The notes under the pieces were generated by a model. The model had not been told where the DNA came from and searched no databases. It worked only from the letters and a program-made list of their open reading frames with translations. From Nitrospinota bacterium (GTDB lineage Bacteria; 2-12-FULL-45-22; JACOWJ01): DNA of 64,000 bases. Positions 24,657 through 33,521 of the stretch are shown here, piece by piece. The stretch spans positions 19,335 to 83,334 of the forward strand of contig JACOWJ010000029.1 in the NCBI GenBank assembly GCA_016176845.1, written 5' to 3'. The translations under genes and the position numbers were made by a program. Within the stretch, counting starts at the first letter, position 1; each line of letters begins with the position of its first letter.

Positions 24657-24762
24657 ACGAAAATACCCCCTCACCCCAACCCTCTCCCCAAGGGGAGAGG
24701 GAGTGTCGTAAGCCATTTTCATGGGCTTGGGTGCCCAAAAGGCATGACCGATTGACAAGGAG
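24657..24762. repeat. CCCTCACCCCAACCC / GGGCTTGGGTGCCC repeat, copy 1
   Basis: CGAAAATACCCCCTCACCCC, then CCTCTCCCCA/AGGGGAGAGGG hairpin, then GTCGTAAGCCATTTTCATGG and GCTTGGGTGCCCAAAAGGCA. Other copies: 31921-32030 (near complete) and 59140-59270. Between ubiX and ribBA. Confidence 0.8.
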
Positions 24763-24774
24763 CTGGCATCCTGG

Positions 24775-25995
24775 CTACAACACGTTCTCCAGCTCCGCAC
24801 AGTCCAGGAGGTGGCCCAACTTCTCCCGCTTGGTCCGGAGATAGCGGATGTTTTCCGGGGTGGAAGCCACCACGATGGGAACCCGTTCGGTGACTTTGAG
24901 GCCGAACCCCTCGATCCCCACCACTTTTTTGGGGTTGTTGGTCAGCAACCGGATGGAAGAGAGGCCGAGGTCAGCCAGGATCTGCGCCCCAATCCCATAG
25001 TCCCGGAGGTCCGGGGGAAAGCCCAGCTCCAGATTGGCCTCCACCGTATCTTTTCCCTCTTCTTGCAACTTATAAGCCCGCAGCTTGTTCAGGAGGCCGA
25101 TGCCGCGTCCCTCTTCCGACATATAAACGAAGACCCCGATGCCCTCCTCCTCGATCTGCTTCAGGGCATCCTCGATCTGCTGTCCGCAGTCGCACCGCAG
25201 GGACTTAAAGACATCCCCCGTCAGGCACTGGGAGTGGACCCTCACCAGGACGTCGCTCTGGCCCCGAACGTCCCCCTTGACCAGAGCGACGTGGGCCTTC
25301 TGGTCCAAGGTGCAGAGGTAACCGACCGCCCGGAACTCCCCAAATCGGGTGGGCAGCGCCGCCTCGGCTACCCGTTCGATCAGGCGCTCCTTACGGCGGC
25401 GGTACTGAATGAGATCGGACACCGAGGCGATCTTCAGTCCGAACCGCTTGGCCACCTCCAACAACTGCGGCAGGCGAGCCATGGTCCCATCCTCGTTCAT
25501 GATCTCGCAGAGGACCCCCGCCGGGAACAGGCCAGCCAATCGGGCCAGGTCCACCGCAGCCTCCGTGTGACCAGCCCGCTGCAGCACCCCCCCCTTCCGG
25601 GCCACCAAAGGGAAAACGTGTCCAGGCCGGCTGATGTCCTGTGGCTTGGTTCGGGGGTCGACCACCGCCTGGATGGTCACGGCCCGATCGTAGGCAGAGA
25701 TGCCCGTGGTGATCTTAGCCTTCGCCCCGATGGAGACGGTAAAGGCCGTGCCGTGGGTGGAGGTGTTATTCTGCACCATGAGAGGGATCTCCAACTCCCT
25801 CAGACGCTCCTCACAACAGGGCATGCAGATCAGGCCCCGGCCATACCTGGCCATGAAATTGATCACCTCGGGCGTGACCTTCTCGGCCCCCATCAGGAAA
25901 TCGCCCTCGTTCTCCCGGTCCTCATCATCCACCATGATGATCATCTTCCCTGCCTGGATGTCCTCGACAACCTCTTCGATCGAATAGAAGCTCAA
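24775..25995 (-). CDS. ribBA: bifunctional RibBA: DHBP synthase / GTP cyclohydrolase II
   Basis: 406 residues. N-terminal RibB (1-205): [33 protein letters not shown] and [21 protein letters not shown]-terminal RibA (206-406): [20 protein letters not shown] with the three zinc cysteines, [14 protein letters not shown] and [10 protein letters not shown]. Makes the two precursors of riboflavin. TTG start at 25995 after AAGGAGG. Downstream of the LpdD-like gene by 26 bases. The presence of this first-step enzyme with ribK and ubiX points to dedicated flavin supply. Confidence 0.93.
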   Translation of the reverse strand: MSFYSIEEVVEDIQAGKMIIMVDDEDRENEGDFLMGAEKVTPEVINFMARYGRGLICMPCCEERLRELEIPLMVQNNTSTHGTAFTVSIGAKAKITTGISAYDRAVTIQAVVDPRTKPQDISRPGHVFPLVARKGGVLQRAGHTEAAVDLARLAGLFPAGVLCEIMNEDGTMARLPQLLEVAKRFGLKIASVSDLIQYRRRKERLIERVAEAALPTRFGEFRAVGYLCTLDQKAHVALVKGDVRGQSDVLVRVHSQCLTGDVFKSLRCDCGQQIEDALKQIEEEGIGVFVYMSEEGRGIGLLNKLRAYKLQEEGKDTVEANLELGFPPDLRDYGIGAQILADLGLSSIRLLTNNPKKVVGIEGFGLKVTERVPIVVASTPENIRYLRTKREKLGHLLDCAELENVL

Positions 25996-26021
25996 ATTGA
26001 TTTACCTCCTTGCTTTATGCA

Positions 26022-26426
26022 TTAGACCTTTTCCAGCCACTCGTCCACTGCCGAGTGGGCGTTGCGCATGACCGCCTCCAGATCCTGGGGAGTGGCGTTG
26101 TCCACGTGAATGCCGGCGATCACCACGGCGATCTGGCCCAACCTCCGAACCACTTTATCGGCGATGGGACGGGCCAACTCGTCGTCTTTGTGTCCGAGGA
26201 TGCTGACGACCGACACGTTGGCCGTAACCCGCAAGGGGTCTCGACTGCTGGGGCGGGGAAGCCCTACGGCAACTCCCCCGATGTGGGGAAGGTCTCCTCC
26301 TTGGAGGTAAAGGATCACGCCATTGGTAGATTGGATGGCCTGCAGGGAGACCCGGCGGGAGCCTTCCCCTTTGGAGACCTCATGAAGCACTTTCCAAATT
26401 CCTCGGCGACATCGGGTTGATTCCAT
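26022..26426 (-). CDS. prFMN chaperone LpdD-like protein
   Basis: About 134 residues from ATG 26426; a TTG at 26453 is also possible and neither has a good ribosome site, since a dispersed repeat sits just upstream. Core: RVSLQAI, DLPHIGGVAVGLP, ILGHKDDELARPIADKVV and VVIAGIHVDNAT. I recognise this GHKDD/AGIHxD pattern from LpdD-like proteins encoded beside UbiD-type decarboxylases and thought to help load prenylated FMN. It leads the ribBA-ubiX-ribK set. Identification is by motif only. Confidence 0.6.
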   Translation of the reverse strand: MESTRCRRGIWKVLHEVSKGEGSRRVSLQAIQSTNGVILYLQGGDLPHIGGVAVGLPRPSSRDPLRVTANVSVVSILGHKDDELARPIADKVVRRLGQIAVVIAGIHVDNATPQDLEAVMRNAHSAVDEWLEKV

Positions 26427-26517
26427 GAAAGCCCGCACGGGCTTTTGCCACAAAACGGCCGATCCTTCCCCATTTCGGCCCTAGTGTACCTTTTCTGTCT
26501 CCGGGATTCAAGAGGGG

Positions 26518-26770
26518 AATTTTCCCGTGAAAATGCCCAGGACTCTCTGAAGCCCATTCCCATTATCGGGGACGGCTAACTTCACCGGCCTATGACGGTT
26601 TGTGAGATAAAGTGATATGATAGTAGACCTGATTCCTTGTTTGATCCAATTGGGGTTCTGGGGGGGGGGTGATCTTCTGCGAGGGCAAGTTAGGGGGGAC
26701 AGGGCACAGGCCACAGGGAACACAGGGAAGAAGAACCCCTGTAAGCTGAAAATGGAAATTCCTATACTTT
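26518..26770. repeat. 85-bp repeat copy 1, 7-bp array and 20-bp motif
   Basis: 26518-26605 is a diverged copy of the CCGTGAAAATGCC...GGGGGCGGCCAAC repeat. 26697-26728 is an ACAGGGC/ACAGGGA heptamer run. 26748-26768 is AAATGGAAATTCCTATAC. No gene in this 325-bp gap. Confidence 0.7.
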
Positions 26771-26779
26771 CAAGATAGA

Positions 26780-27694
26780 ATGACATCTCAATGGTGGGAG
26801 CTTCTGGAGCAGATCGAAAGACATCCAGGGTTGACCTTCGTGCTTGGAGCCGCCCATAGCGGGAAGAGCACTTTGGCAAAATTCCTGGTAACCCGGATCA
26901 GTCAGCGCCGCCACGTGACGGCCTATCTGGATGGAGACATGGGCCAATCCACCTTGGGCCCTCCGGCCGCCCTCAATTTGGCCTTGCTGCAATACCCATT
27001 CGAGCCTACCCGAGAACCGCTTGAAAATAAGGATGCTCTCGTCGTTGCCCGCTATTTTATCGGCTCCAACGCCCCCGGGGGACACTTCTTGCCCTTGCTC
27101 GTGGGACTCCGGAAGCTGACCCAGCGGGCGCGGCAGCTGGGTGCGGAGATGGTGATACTGGACTCGACGGGCTTTGTCTCGGGGGGAGCGGCTCGGGAGC
27201 TTAAGTTCCAGAAGATCGACCTGCTCAGCCCTCAGCACCTGGTGGCCCTGCAGCATGCCGGGGAGCTGGAGCCCATCCTGCAGCCTTTAGAGGGCCGGCC
27301 GGGGATGCGGATCCACCGGCTGCCCGTTCACCCCCTGGCCCGACCCAAGACACTCGAAGAGCGACAGGCCAACCGTAGCCATAAGTACTCCGAATATTTC
27401 AGAGGGCGACGGCTCGCAGGTTTCAACCTGCAAAAGATCCGGGTCATCGGCAATGCCTCCCCCCTGGAGACCTATTCATCTTCGGCTTGCGCGGACCTGA
27501 AGGGGTTGCTCGTAGGCCTCAACGATGCTGAGAACTTCACGCTGGGCATGGGGATCCTCTCCCATCTCGACCCCCGAAAAGGGAAGATCACCCTATGGAC
27601 CCCCCTATCGCCCCTGTCGGGGGTCAGGATCCTGCGGCTGGGGGCCCTTAAGCTCGATTCCTCCTGGCGGGACCATAGCTGGCGCCCTTACTGA
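26780..27694 (+). CDS. Clp1/Grc3-like P-loop polynucleotide kinase
   Basis: 304 residues. Walker A GAAHSGKSTLAK near 23-34, then DGDMGQSTLGPPAALNLALL, the clasp-like motif D-x-D-x-GQS-x-x-GPP special to Clp1/Grc3 kinases, VILDSTGFVSGGAARELK (Walker B region) and a lid RSHKYSEYFRGRRL. The C-terminal 90 residues are beta-rich and look like the Grc3-type tail. Eukaryotic and archaeal members phosphorylate RNA 5'-OH ends. A bacterial member's substrate is unknown. Convergent with the ferritin-like gene. Confidence 0.75.
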   Translation: MTSQWWELLEQIERHPGLTFVLGAAHSGKSTLAKFLVTRISQRRHVTAYLDGDMGQSTLGPPAALNLALLQYPFEPTREPLENKDALVVARYFIGSNAPGGHFLPLLVGLRKLTQRARQLGAEMVILDSTGFVSGGAARELKFQKIDLLSPQHLVALQHAGELEPILQPLEGRPGMRIHRLPVHPLARPKTLEERQANRSHKYSEYFRGRRLAGFNLQKIRVIGNASPLETYSSSACADLKGLLVGLNDAENFTLGMGILSHLDPRKGKITLWTPLSPLSGVRILRLGALKLDSSWRDHSWRPY

Positions 27695-27707
27695 GGGATG
27701 GGTGATC

Positions 27708-28214
27708 TCACCCCGCATCGGCGATCTCTTCCTCCTCCCAGAGGAGCCAGCGCTCTGGGTGTTCCAAATAGGCATGCGTGTTCCGAAGGGTTTGGAAGTG
27801 CTCGTTCTCCTGCTCGGCCAGGAAGTCGAAGAAGGCCTTCAACTGGAGATCAGAGGTCTCCCGAGCCATTTTCCGATAAAGGCGGAAGCCCTCCACCTCC
27901 ATTTCCATGGCAATCCTGAGGGCCTCCAACTCATCCGGATTGCCGGCGATCCGCTCTTGGAGCTTATGCCGGGCTAGATCGAAGATGGTCTGGCCCTTCC
28001 CTCGGCCGGTCCGTCCTCCCAACGCGGGGGTGGTTAACTCGCGGGTCATCTCCTGCAGTTCCTTCAGATGGACCTCCTCCTCCGCCACAATCGAGAGGAA
28101 CATCTGACGCCCTAAGGGATGGGCCGTCTCCTGGCTGGCCTTGCCGTAGAACTCTATGCCATCCTTCTCCAGTTTCATGGCATGTTCCAAGATTTGCGAA
28201 ATCGGCTTTTTCAT
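27708..28214 (-). CDS. ferritin-like (rubrerythrin-type) di-iron protein
   Basis: 168 residues from ATG 28214 (GAGGGG upstream). Four-helix pattern with EKDGIEFYGKAS, EEEVHLKELQEM (ExxH), MEMEVEGFRLYRKMA and EQENEHFQTLRN (ExxH), the two ExxH metal motifs of ferritin-like proteins. No rubredoxin domain. Probably oxidative-stress or iron handling. Gene is 13 bases from the convergent Clp1-like gene. Confidence 0.85.
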   Translation of the reverse strand: MKKPISQILEHAMKLEKDGIEFYGKASQETAHPLGRQMFLSIVAEEEVHLKELQEMTRELTTPALGGRTGRGKGQTIFDLARHKLQERIAGNPDELEALRIAMEMEVEGFRLYRKMARETSDLQLKAFFDFLAEQENEHFQTLRNTHAYLEHPERWLLWEEEEIADAG

Positions 28215-28253
28215 GAGCGATCCCCTCAGTTTCTCCCTGGGCTGGTTTTCGCA

Positions 28254-28282
28254 TTGACAATTCCGAACGAATTGTATAGAAT
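28254..28282 (+). promoter_or_regulatory. sigma-70-type promoter of tRNA-Leu
   Basis: TTGACA at 28254-28259, a 17-base spacer, then TAGAAT at 28277-28282. A start near 28289 would leave a 24-base leader before the tRNA. Confidence 0.65.
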
Positions 28283-28312
28283 AAAAACCGTTTTGCGTCA
28301 AAGTCCTTGGGT

Positions 28313-28400
28313 GCCGAAGTGGCGGAATTGGTAGACGCGCTAGATTCAGGGTCTAGTGGGCCCTGCGCCCGTAGGGGTTCGAGTCCCCTCTTCGGCACCA
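28313..28400 (+). tRNA. tRNA-Leu (anticodon CAG)
   Basis: Class II tRNA of 88 bases with encoded CCA. Acceptor GCCGAAG pairs with CTTCGGC; D-arm GGCGGAATTGGTAGACGCGC; anticodon stem CTAGA, loop TTCAGGG-type with CAG; long variable arm GTGGGCCCTGCGCCCGT; T-arm GGGTTCGAGTCCC. Expected for decoding CUG. Confidence 0.95.
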
Positions 28401-28422
28401 TCCTATCCATATTTTTATTCTT

Positions 28423-29490
28423 TTACCTTCCCAGCGCCTTCTGGATCCCCTCGGGGCTGGCCTCCACGATCCCCTGCTCGGTGATGATTCCCTGGATGTA
28501 GCGGGCAGGAGTCACGTCAAAAGCGGGGTTGCGGGCAGCGCCCCCTTCGGGAGAGGTCCGGACCCGCTCGAACTCCCCCCGCTGCGACCATCCCCAGGCG
28601 TAAAGGACTTCCTCCTGGCTGCGCTCTTCGATGGGGATCTGATCGCCCGAGGGACAGTTCGGGTCGATGGTCGTGGTGGGGGCCGCCACGTAAAAGGGGA
28701 TCCCATTTTCCCTGGCCAGCACCGCCTTGGTGTAAGTGCCAATCTTGTTGGCCACGTCCCCGTTGGCGGCGATCCGATCGGACCCCACAATGACCATCTC
28801 GATCTGGCCGGTTTTCATATAGTATCCCGTGGCGTTATCCGCGATGATGGCGTAGGGGATCCCTTCCTGCCCCAGCTCCCAGGCGGTCAACCGCGAGCCC
28901 TGACAGCGGGGGCGGGTCTCATCCACATAGACGAAGACCTTCTTTCCCTGGCGGGCGGCGGCGTACATGGGGGAAAGAGCGGTGCCCCAATCGACGAAAG
29001 CCAGCCAGCCAGCGTTGCAATGGGTGGAAAGGTGCATCCCGCTCCGGATGAGCTGTTCCCCGTACTCCCCGATCCGTTGGCAGGCCGAGGCGTCCTCGTC
29101 CGCGATCGTTTGGGCCATCGCCACGGCCGCCTCCCGGGCCAACCGCGGATCGTCCCGGTGTCGCTCGATCTCGGCCAGGACCCTGTCGATGGCGTAGAAG
29201 AGATTTTGAGCAGTCGGCCGGGTGCTCCTCAAGGTCTGCGCCCCCCGTTGGATATATTCCCAGAAGCCCTTCTCCGGAGCCTCCAGGGCCACCTGGGCCA
29301 TGCCGTATCCCCCCGTGGCCCCGATGGCCCCTGCCCCTCGCACCACCATGGTCTGAATGGCCTGGGCCGTCCTCTCGTGGTGCTCCATCTCCACGATCTC
29401 GAACCGGTGGGGAATGGGAGGTTGATTGATCATCTTGACCACCGGCCCCTCCATCCAAACGGTCCGGTAGTGCACCCCCTGAACCTTCAT
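28423..29490 (-). CDS. mtnA: S-methyl-5-thioribose-1-phosphate isomerase
   Basis: 355 residues. RGAGAIGATGGYGMA, STHCNAGWLAFVDWGTAL (catalytic Cys in TxCNxG) and VGSDRIAANGDVANKIGT (catalytic Asp) are MtnA motifs; FYVAAPTTTIDPNCPSGDQI follows. Converts methylthioribose-1-P to methylthioribulose-1-P in methionine salvage; the close relatives that act on ribose-1,5-bisphosphate cannot be excluded. Same strand as the molybdenum hydroxylase genes, 73 bases after them. Confidence 0.88.
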   Translation of the reverse strand: MKVQGVHYRTVWMEGPVVKMINQPPIPHRFEIVEMEHHERTAQAIQTMVVRGAGAIGATGGYGMAQVALEAPEKGFWEYIQRGAQTLRSTRPTAQNLFYAIDRVLAEIERHRDDPRLAREAAVAMAQTIADEDASACQRIGEYGEQLIRSGMHLSTHCNAGWLAFVDWGTALSPMYAAARQGKKVFVYVDETRPRCQGSRLTAWELGQEGIPYAIIADNATGYYMKTGQIEMVIVGSDRIAANGDVANKIGTYTKAVLARENGIPFYVAAPTTTIDPNCPSGDQIPIEERSQEEVLYAWGWSQRGEFERVRTSPEGGAARNPAFDVTPARYIQGIITEQGIVEASPEGIQKALGR

Positions 29491-29563
29491 GGACTTCTTC
29501 CTTTCTATTCCTCATCCTTCAGCAAGGGGCCGGGGCTCCCTGCTCTTTAGCAGCGTTAGACAT

Positions 29564-31792
29564 TTAGCTCTTATTCTTCAAAGCCGCCAGGATCTTCTCC
29601 GGCGTGACCGGCAGGCTATTAACCCGGACCCCCGTGGCGTTGGCGATGGCGTTGGCGATGGCCGCCGCCGAAGGCACATGCGGGGGCTCTCCCACACCCC
29701 GGGCTCCGTAAGGATTGGTACCCGAAGGCTCTTCGATCAGGATCGGATCGATGTTGGGAAGATCCATGGCGGTGGGCATCTTGTAGTCGGTGAAATTGGG
29801 GTTGATCATCCGCCCATCGCTGAACTTCATCTGTTCCATCAGCCCGAAGCCGATCCCCTGGACGGCCCCACCCTGGATCTGGCCCTCGACCATCAGCGGG
29901 TTAAAGGCCAGGCCAACGTCCTGGGCGGCCACGAATTTGAGCAGCGTCACCTCCCCGGTCTCCGGGTCTACCTCCACCTCGGCCGCCTGGGCCACCAGGG
30001 TGATGGTATTCTTGATCATCAGATTCTCGGTCCTAGCCTGCAGGAGCTTACCCGTCTGCTGGCGGTACCGGGACGCCAGCTCCCTTAAGGCGATCCCTCT
30101 CTGGGGGTTGCCGGCGACCACCACTTGCCCCCCCTCCAACGAGAGTTCCTGCGGGGAGACGCCCAACTCGCCGGAGGCTAGCTCGAAGAGCGGTTTTTTG
30201 ATGGCGTCGCAGGACACCTTGATGGCATTGCTCATGTTATAGGCAATCATGCTGCCGCCGCTGGGCGGGACCATCGGGACTTTGTTGGGCACCTCGGTCC
30301 GGATGCTCACCCACTCGAAGGGGATCCCGAACTCCTCGGCCGCCACCTGGGCTAAGACGGTGGGAGCACCGGTCAGGTCCACCACGCCGCTGACCACGGA
30401 AAGGGTGCCGTCTTCATTGAGGGTCACCTCCGCACCGCTGGGCATAGCCATGGTGTTCCACTGGCCGCAGGCGATCCCCTTGCCCCGATTCTTCCCGCTG
30501 GGGGTGCCCCAGCCGATCCCCTCGGCCACCGCGTCCAGGAGCTTGGGGAGGCTGGATTTCTTCAGCTTCTCTCCGGCGAAGGTGGCATCCCCATCTCGGA
30601 GGGCATTCTTGCGGCGCAGATCCAGGGGATCGATCCCCAGCTTCTGGGCGATCTCGTCCATCTGGGACTCCACGGCGAAGGTCACCTGGGGAAAGCCCGG
30701 GGCCCGGTAGGAGCCACAGTTGGGTCCGTTGATGTAGACGGAGTAACCCTCCAGATGGGCGTTCTCGATATGGTAGGGACCACAAGCGCTGGAGGACGAA
30801 CCCTGGGCCGTCAGGGGGGTCATGCCGGCATAGCCGCCGGAATCGTAGATCACCTTGGCCTCGCGGGCCAGGATCGTCCCATCCTTCTTCACGCCGGTCT
30901 TAAGGTAGATCTTGGCCGAGGAGCGCGGGGTAGCGCTGGTGAACTCCTCTTCCCGGCTGATGGTGATCTTGACCGGTCGGCGGGTCTTGCGCGCCAGGAC
31001 TGTGGCCACGTGGGAGATCAAGGGGGGAAACTTCCCGCCGAAGCCGGCCCCGATGGTCGAGGGGACGATCTCGATCTTCTCCTCGGGCAACCCCAAGGCC
31101 TGGGAGAGGAGCATGCGCAGGATAAAGGTGGCCTGAGTGGTCGTCCAGATGGTGACCTGGCCATCCTCCTCCACCCTGGCGATGGCGGAATGGGGCTCGA
31201 GGTAGCCCTGGTGGGTGTTGGGGGTGGTGTAGACCCCCTCGACGACCAGGTCCGATTCCTGGAAGGCCTTATGCACGTCACCGCGGTCGAGCACAAAGGC
31301 CATGTTGGCGTTTCCTTTCCGTGTGACCGGGGGCAACATCCCCCCGTACTGGGAGAGCTTCTCATGCAGGATGGGAGCGTCAGGCCTGAGGGCCTCCTCG
31401 GGGTCGAGGAGGGCCGGAAGCACTTCGTACTCCACTTTGATCATTTCCAGGGCCTTCTCGGCGATCTCCTCCGTGTCTGCGGCAGCGGCAGCCACCCGGT
31501 CTCCCTTGAAGTAGACCTTGCCGGTGGCGAAGATCCGCTCATCGGCCACCAGCCAGCCGTAGGGCTCCCCGGGACAATCCTGGGCGGTAGCCACCGCTCT
31601 CACTCCCGGCAGGGCCTCGGCCGCCGAGGTATCGATCTTCAGGATCCGGGCATGGGCATGGGGGCTATAAAGAATCTTGCCGTAGAGCATCTCCTTCTCG
31701 CCCTTATCGTCCGCAAAGACCGCCTTGCCCGTGACCTTCTCAACAGCATCCAGCCGTTTGATGTTCTTTCCGATGACTGAATATTTGCCCAT
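29564..31792 (-). CDS. molybdenum hydroxylase large (MoCo-binding) subunit
   Basis: 742 residues, xanthine dehydrogenase/aldehyde oxidase family. Hammerhead domain from VIGKNIKRLDAVEKVTGKA to about 130; MoCo-binding region with GAGFGGKF near 250 and SYRAPGFPQ near 365; GGAVQGIGFGLMEQ and, near the end, GARGVGEPPHVPS with the catalytic Glu. ATG at 31792 after GGGAGG. It works with the two preceding minus-strand genes (2Fe-2S and FAD subunits). Substrate unknown (purine, aldehyde or N-heterocycle). Lacks a signal peptide. Confidence 0.9.
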   Translation of the reverse strand: MGKYSVIGKNIKRLDAVEKVTGKAVFADDKGEKEMLYGKILYSPHAHARILKIDTSAAEALPGVRAVATAQDCPGEPYGWLVADERIFATGKVYFKGDRVAAAAADTEEIAEKALEMIKVEYEVLPALLDPEEALRPDAPILHEKLSQYGGMLPPVTRKGNANMAFVLDRGDVHKAFQESDLVVEGVYTTPNTHQGYLEPHSAIARVEEDGQVTIWTTTQATFILRMLLSQALGLPEEKIEIVPSTIGAGFGGKFPPLISHVATVLARKTRRPVKITISREEEFTSATPRSSAKIYLKTGVKKDGTILAREAKVIYDSGGYAGMTPLTAQGSSSSACGPYHIENAHLEGYSVYINGPNCGSYRAPGFPQVTFAVESQMDEIAQKLGIDPLDLRRKNALRDGDATFAGEKLKKSSLPKLLDAVAEGIGWGTPSGKNRGKGIACGQWNTMAMPSGAEVTLNEDGTLSVVSGVVDLTGAPTVLAQVAAEEFGIPFEWVSIRTEVPNKVPMVPPSGGSMIAYNMSNAIKVSCDAIKKPLFELASGELGVSPQELSLEGGQVVVAGNPQRGIALRELASRYRQQTGKLLQARTENLMIKNTITLVAQAAEVEVDPETGEVTLLKFVAAQDVGLAFNPLMVEGQIQGGAVQGIGFGLMEQMKFSDGRMINPNFTDYKMPTAMDLPNIDPILIEEPSGTNPYGARGVGEPPHVPSAAAIANAIANATGVRVNSLPVTPEKILAALKNKS

Positions 31793-31811
31793 CGATCCTC
31801 CCTCGCTACGC

Positions 31812-32112
31812 GAGAATTGAAAATTTAAAATTGAAAATTGAAAATTGCAAATTAAGGAAGGCTTAAAATTCCCTGTTCGCTTTTACATTTCCCGATCTCC
31901 GAAAAGGCCTTCTTGCATGATACGAAAATGTCCCCTCACCCCAACCCTCTCCCCAAGAGGAGAGGGAGTGTCGTAAGCCATTTTCATGGGCTTTGGTGCT
32001 CCAGGGGCGCATGGCGCATTGACAAGAATTGAATTGCCAAGTGGAAATTGGAAATTGTAAAACGCAAAACGGGAATTTTTAAATTTAAAATTTTCAATTT
32101 TCAATTTTCAAT
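31812..32112. repeat. composite repeat: 7-bp arrays around a CCCTCACCCC element
   Basis: 31812-31855: TTGAAAA/TTAAAAT heptamers. 31921-32030: second copy of the 24657 repeat. 32040-32112: GGAAATT/GCAAAAC heptamers folding with TTTTCAATTTTCAATTTTCA. This cluster splits the molybdenum hydroxylase operon between the 2Fe-2S and large subunits. Confidence 0.8.
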
Positions 32113-32140
32113 CCCCCGAAGGGGCAGTTCCCCGAAGGGG

Positions 32141-32599
32141 TTACGGGTTAACGGACATGATGGCCTTGACGATCTTATCGTAGCCCGTGCAGCGGCAGAG
32201 ATTGCCGGCAATCGCCGTCCGGACTTCGAGCTCGGTGGGGTGGGGATTGGACTCCAGCAGGGCCTTGGTCGAGAGGACCATACCCGGGGTGCAGAAGCCG
32301 CACTGGATGGCTCCATGATCGATGAAGGCCTGTTGGATGGGATGAAGCACGCCGTTTTGGGCGACGCCCTCGATGGTCTGGATGTGCTGGCCGTCGGCCT
32401 CTACCGCCAAGGTCAGGCAAGAATTGACGGGCCTTCCCTCTAGCAGGACGGTGCAGGTGCCACAATCGCCCATCCCGCAGCCCTCCTTGGTGCCGGTCAG
32501 GCTCAGGTCCCTGCGCAAGACGTCCAGCAGTGTCCTCTGGCTGTCCACTTCCAGGGTGTAACTCTTTTCGTTGACAATCAAAGTGATGTTGTGCTTCAA
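32141..32599 (-). CDS. molybdenum hydroxylase 2Fe-2S subunit
   Basis: 152 residues. Plant-type cluster CGMGDCGTCTVLLEGRPVNSC near 40-60 and C-terminal cluster QCGFCTPGM with NLCRCTGYDKI near 100-140, exactly the small-subunit pattern. Transfers electrons from the MoCo subunit to FAD. Lies between the FAD subunit and the large subunit. Confidence 0.93.
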   Translation of the reverse strand: MKHNITLIVNEKSYTLEVDSQRTLLDVLRRDLSLTGTKEGCGMGDCGTCTVLLEGRPVNSCLTLAVEADGQHIQTIEGVAQNGVLHPIQQAFIDHGAIQCGFCTPGMVLSTKALLESNPHPTELEVRTAIAGNLCRCTGYDKIVKAIMSVNP

Positions 32600-32657
32600 G
32601 GTCTTAGCCTCCCTGCGAATTCCTCAAGTTAGGGGTTAGGGACTATGAGCTTTGAGC

Positions 32658-33521
32658 TTATCTTGCCAACGCGGCCGCCTGCATGAGGGTCCGGCTGGTC
32701 AGGGCCTGGACGATGGCCCGGCGATATTCGATCGAGCCCCGCATATCGGTGATGGGCCGGGCCTCTTGGGCAGCAGCCGTGCCGGCCTGGGCAGCCAGAT
32801 CCTGGGTCAGGGCCTTCCCCGACAAGAGGGACTCCGCCTGGCGGGCTCGGAGAGGTGTAGGGGCTACCGCCCCCAGCGTGATCCGGGCTCCAGCGCAAAC
32901 CCCATCTTGAAAGGAAACGCAGGAGGCTACGCAGACAATGGCGATCTCCATGGCTTTGCGCACTCCGTGCTTCAGGAAGATGGCTGCGCTCCGCTGTGCG
33001 GCGGGAGGAACCTTCAGGGCCACCAGGAGCTCATCATCTTTGAGGACCGTCTGGTTGGGACCGGTAAAAAAGTCCTCCAGCAGCAGCTCCCGTTGGCCTG
33101 CAGATCCCTGGATCACTGCCGTGGCCCCCAGAGCAATCAGGGGAGGGGCCATGTCGGCCGAGGGGACCGCGTGGCAGAGGTTGCCGCCGACGGTGCCCCT
33201 GTTGCGCACCTGAACGGAGCCAATCGTCCCGGCGGCCTGGGACAGGACAGGGTAATGGCCGGCGATGTCGCGGTTGGCCAAAATATCGGAATGGGTGGTC
33301 ATGGCCCCGATCCTCAGTCCCGAGCTCGCATCATAGCTGATCCCCCGCAGAGAGGAGAGCTTTTTCAAGTCGATCAGGGCCGCCGGCGTGGCCAACTTAT
33401 TCTTGAGCTGGGGCAGGAGATCGGTCCCTCCCGCCAGGGGAACTCCCCTGCCCTTGTGCTGGGCTAGCATGGCAATCGCCTGATCCACCGAAGTGGGGGC
33501 AAAATAATCGAAGGCTTGCAC
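32658..33521 (-). CDS. molybdenum hydroxylase FAD-binding subunit
   Basis: 287 residues from GTG 33521, which follows GGGAGGGG; upstream frame is unlikely to be translated. VQAFDYFAPTSVDQAIAML opening, PLAGGTDLLPQLKNK (FAD diphosphate loop), TVGGNLCHAVPSADMAPPLIAL (second FAD loop) and a CO-dehydrogenase-type C-terminal domain. First gene of the operon. Confidence 0.9.
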   Translation of the reverse strand: MQAFDYFAPTSVDQAIAMLAQHKGRGVPLAGGTDLLPQLKNKLATPAALIDLKKLSSLRGISYDASSGLRIGAMTTHSDILANRDIAGHYPVLSQAAGTIGSVQVRNRGTVGGNLCHAVPSADMAPPLIALGATAVIQGSAGQRELLLEDFFTGPNQTVLKDDELLVALKVPPAAQRSAAIFLKHGVRKAMEIAIVCVASCVSFQDGVCAGARITLGAVAPTPLRARQAESLLSGKALTQDLAAQAGTAAAQEARPITDMRGSIEYRRAIVQALTSRTLMQAAALAR

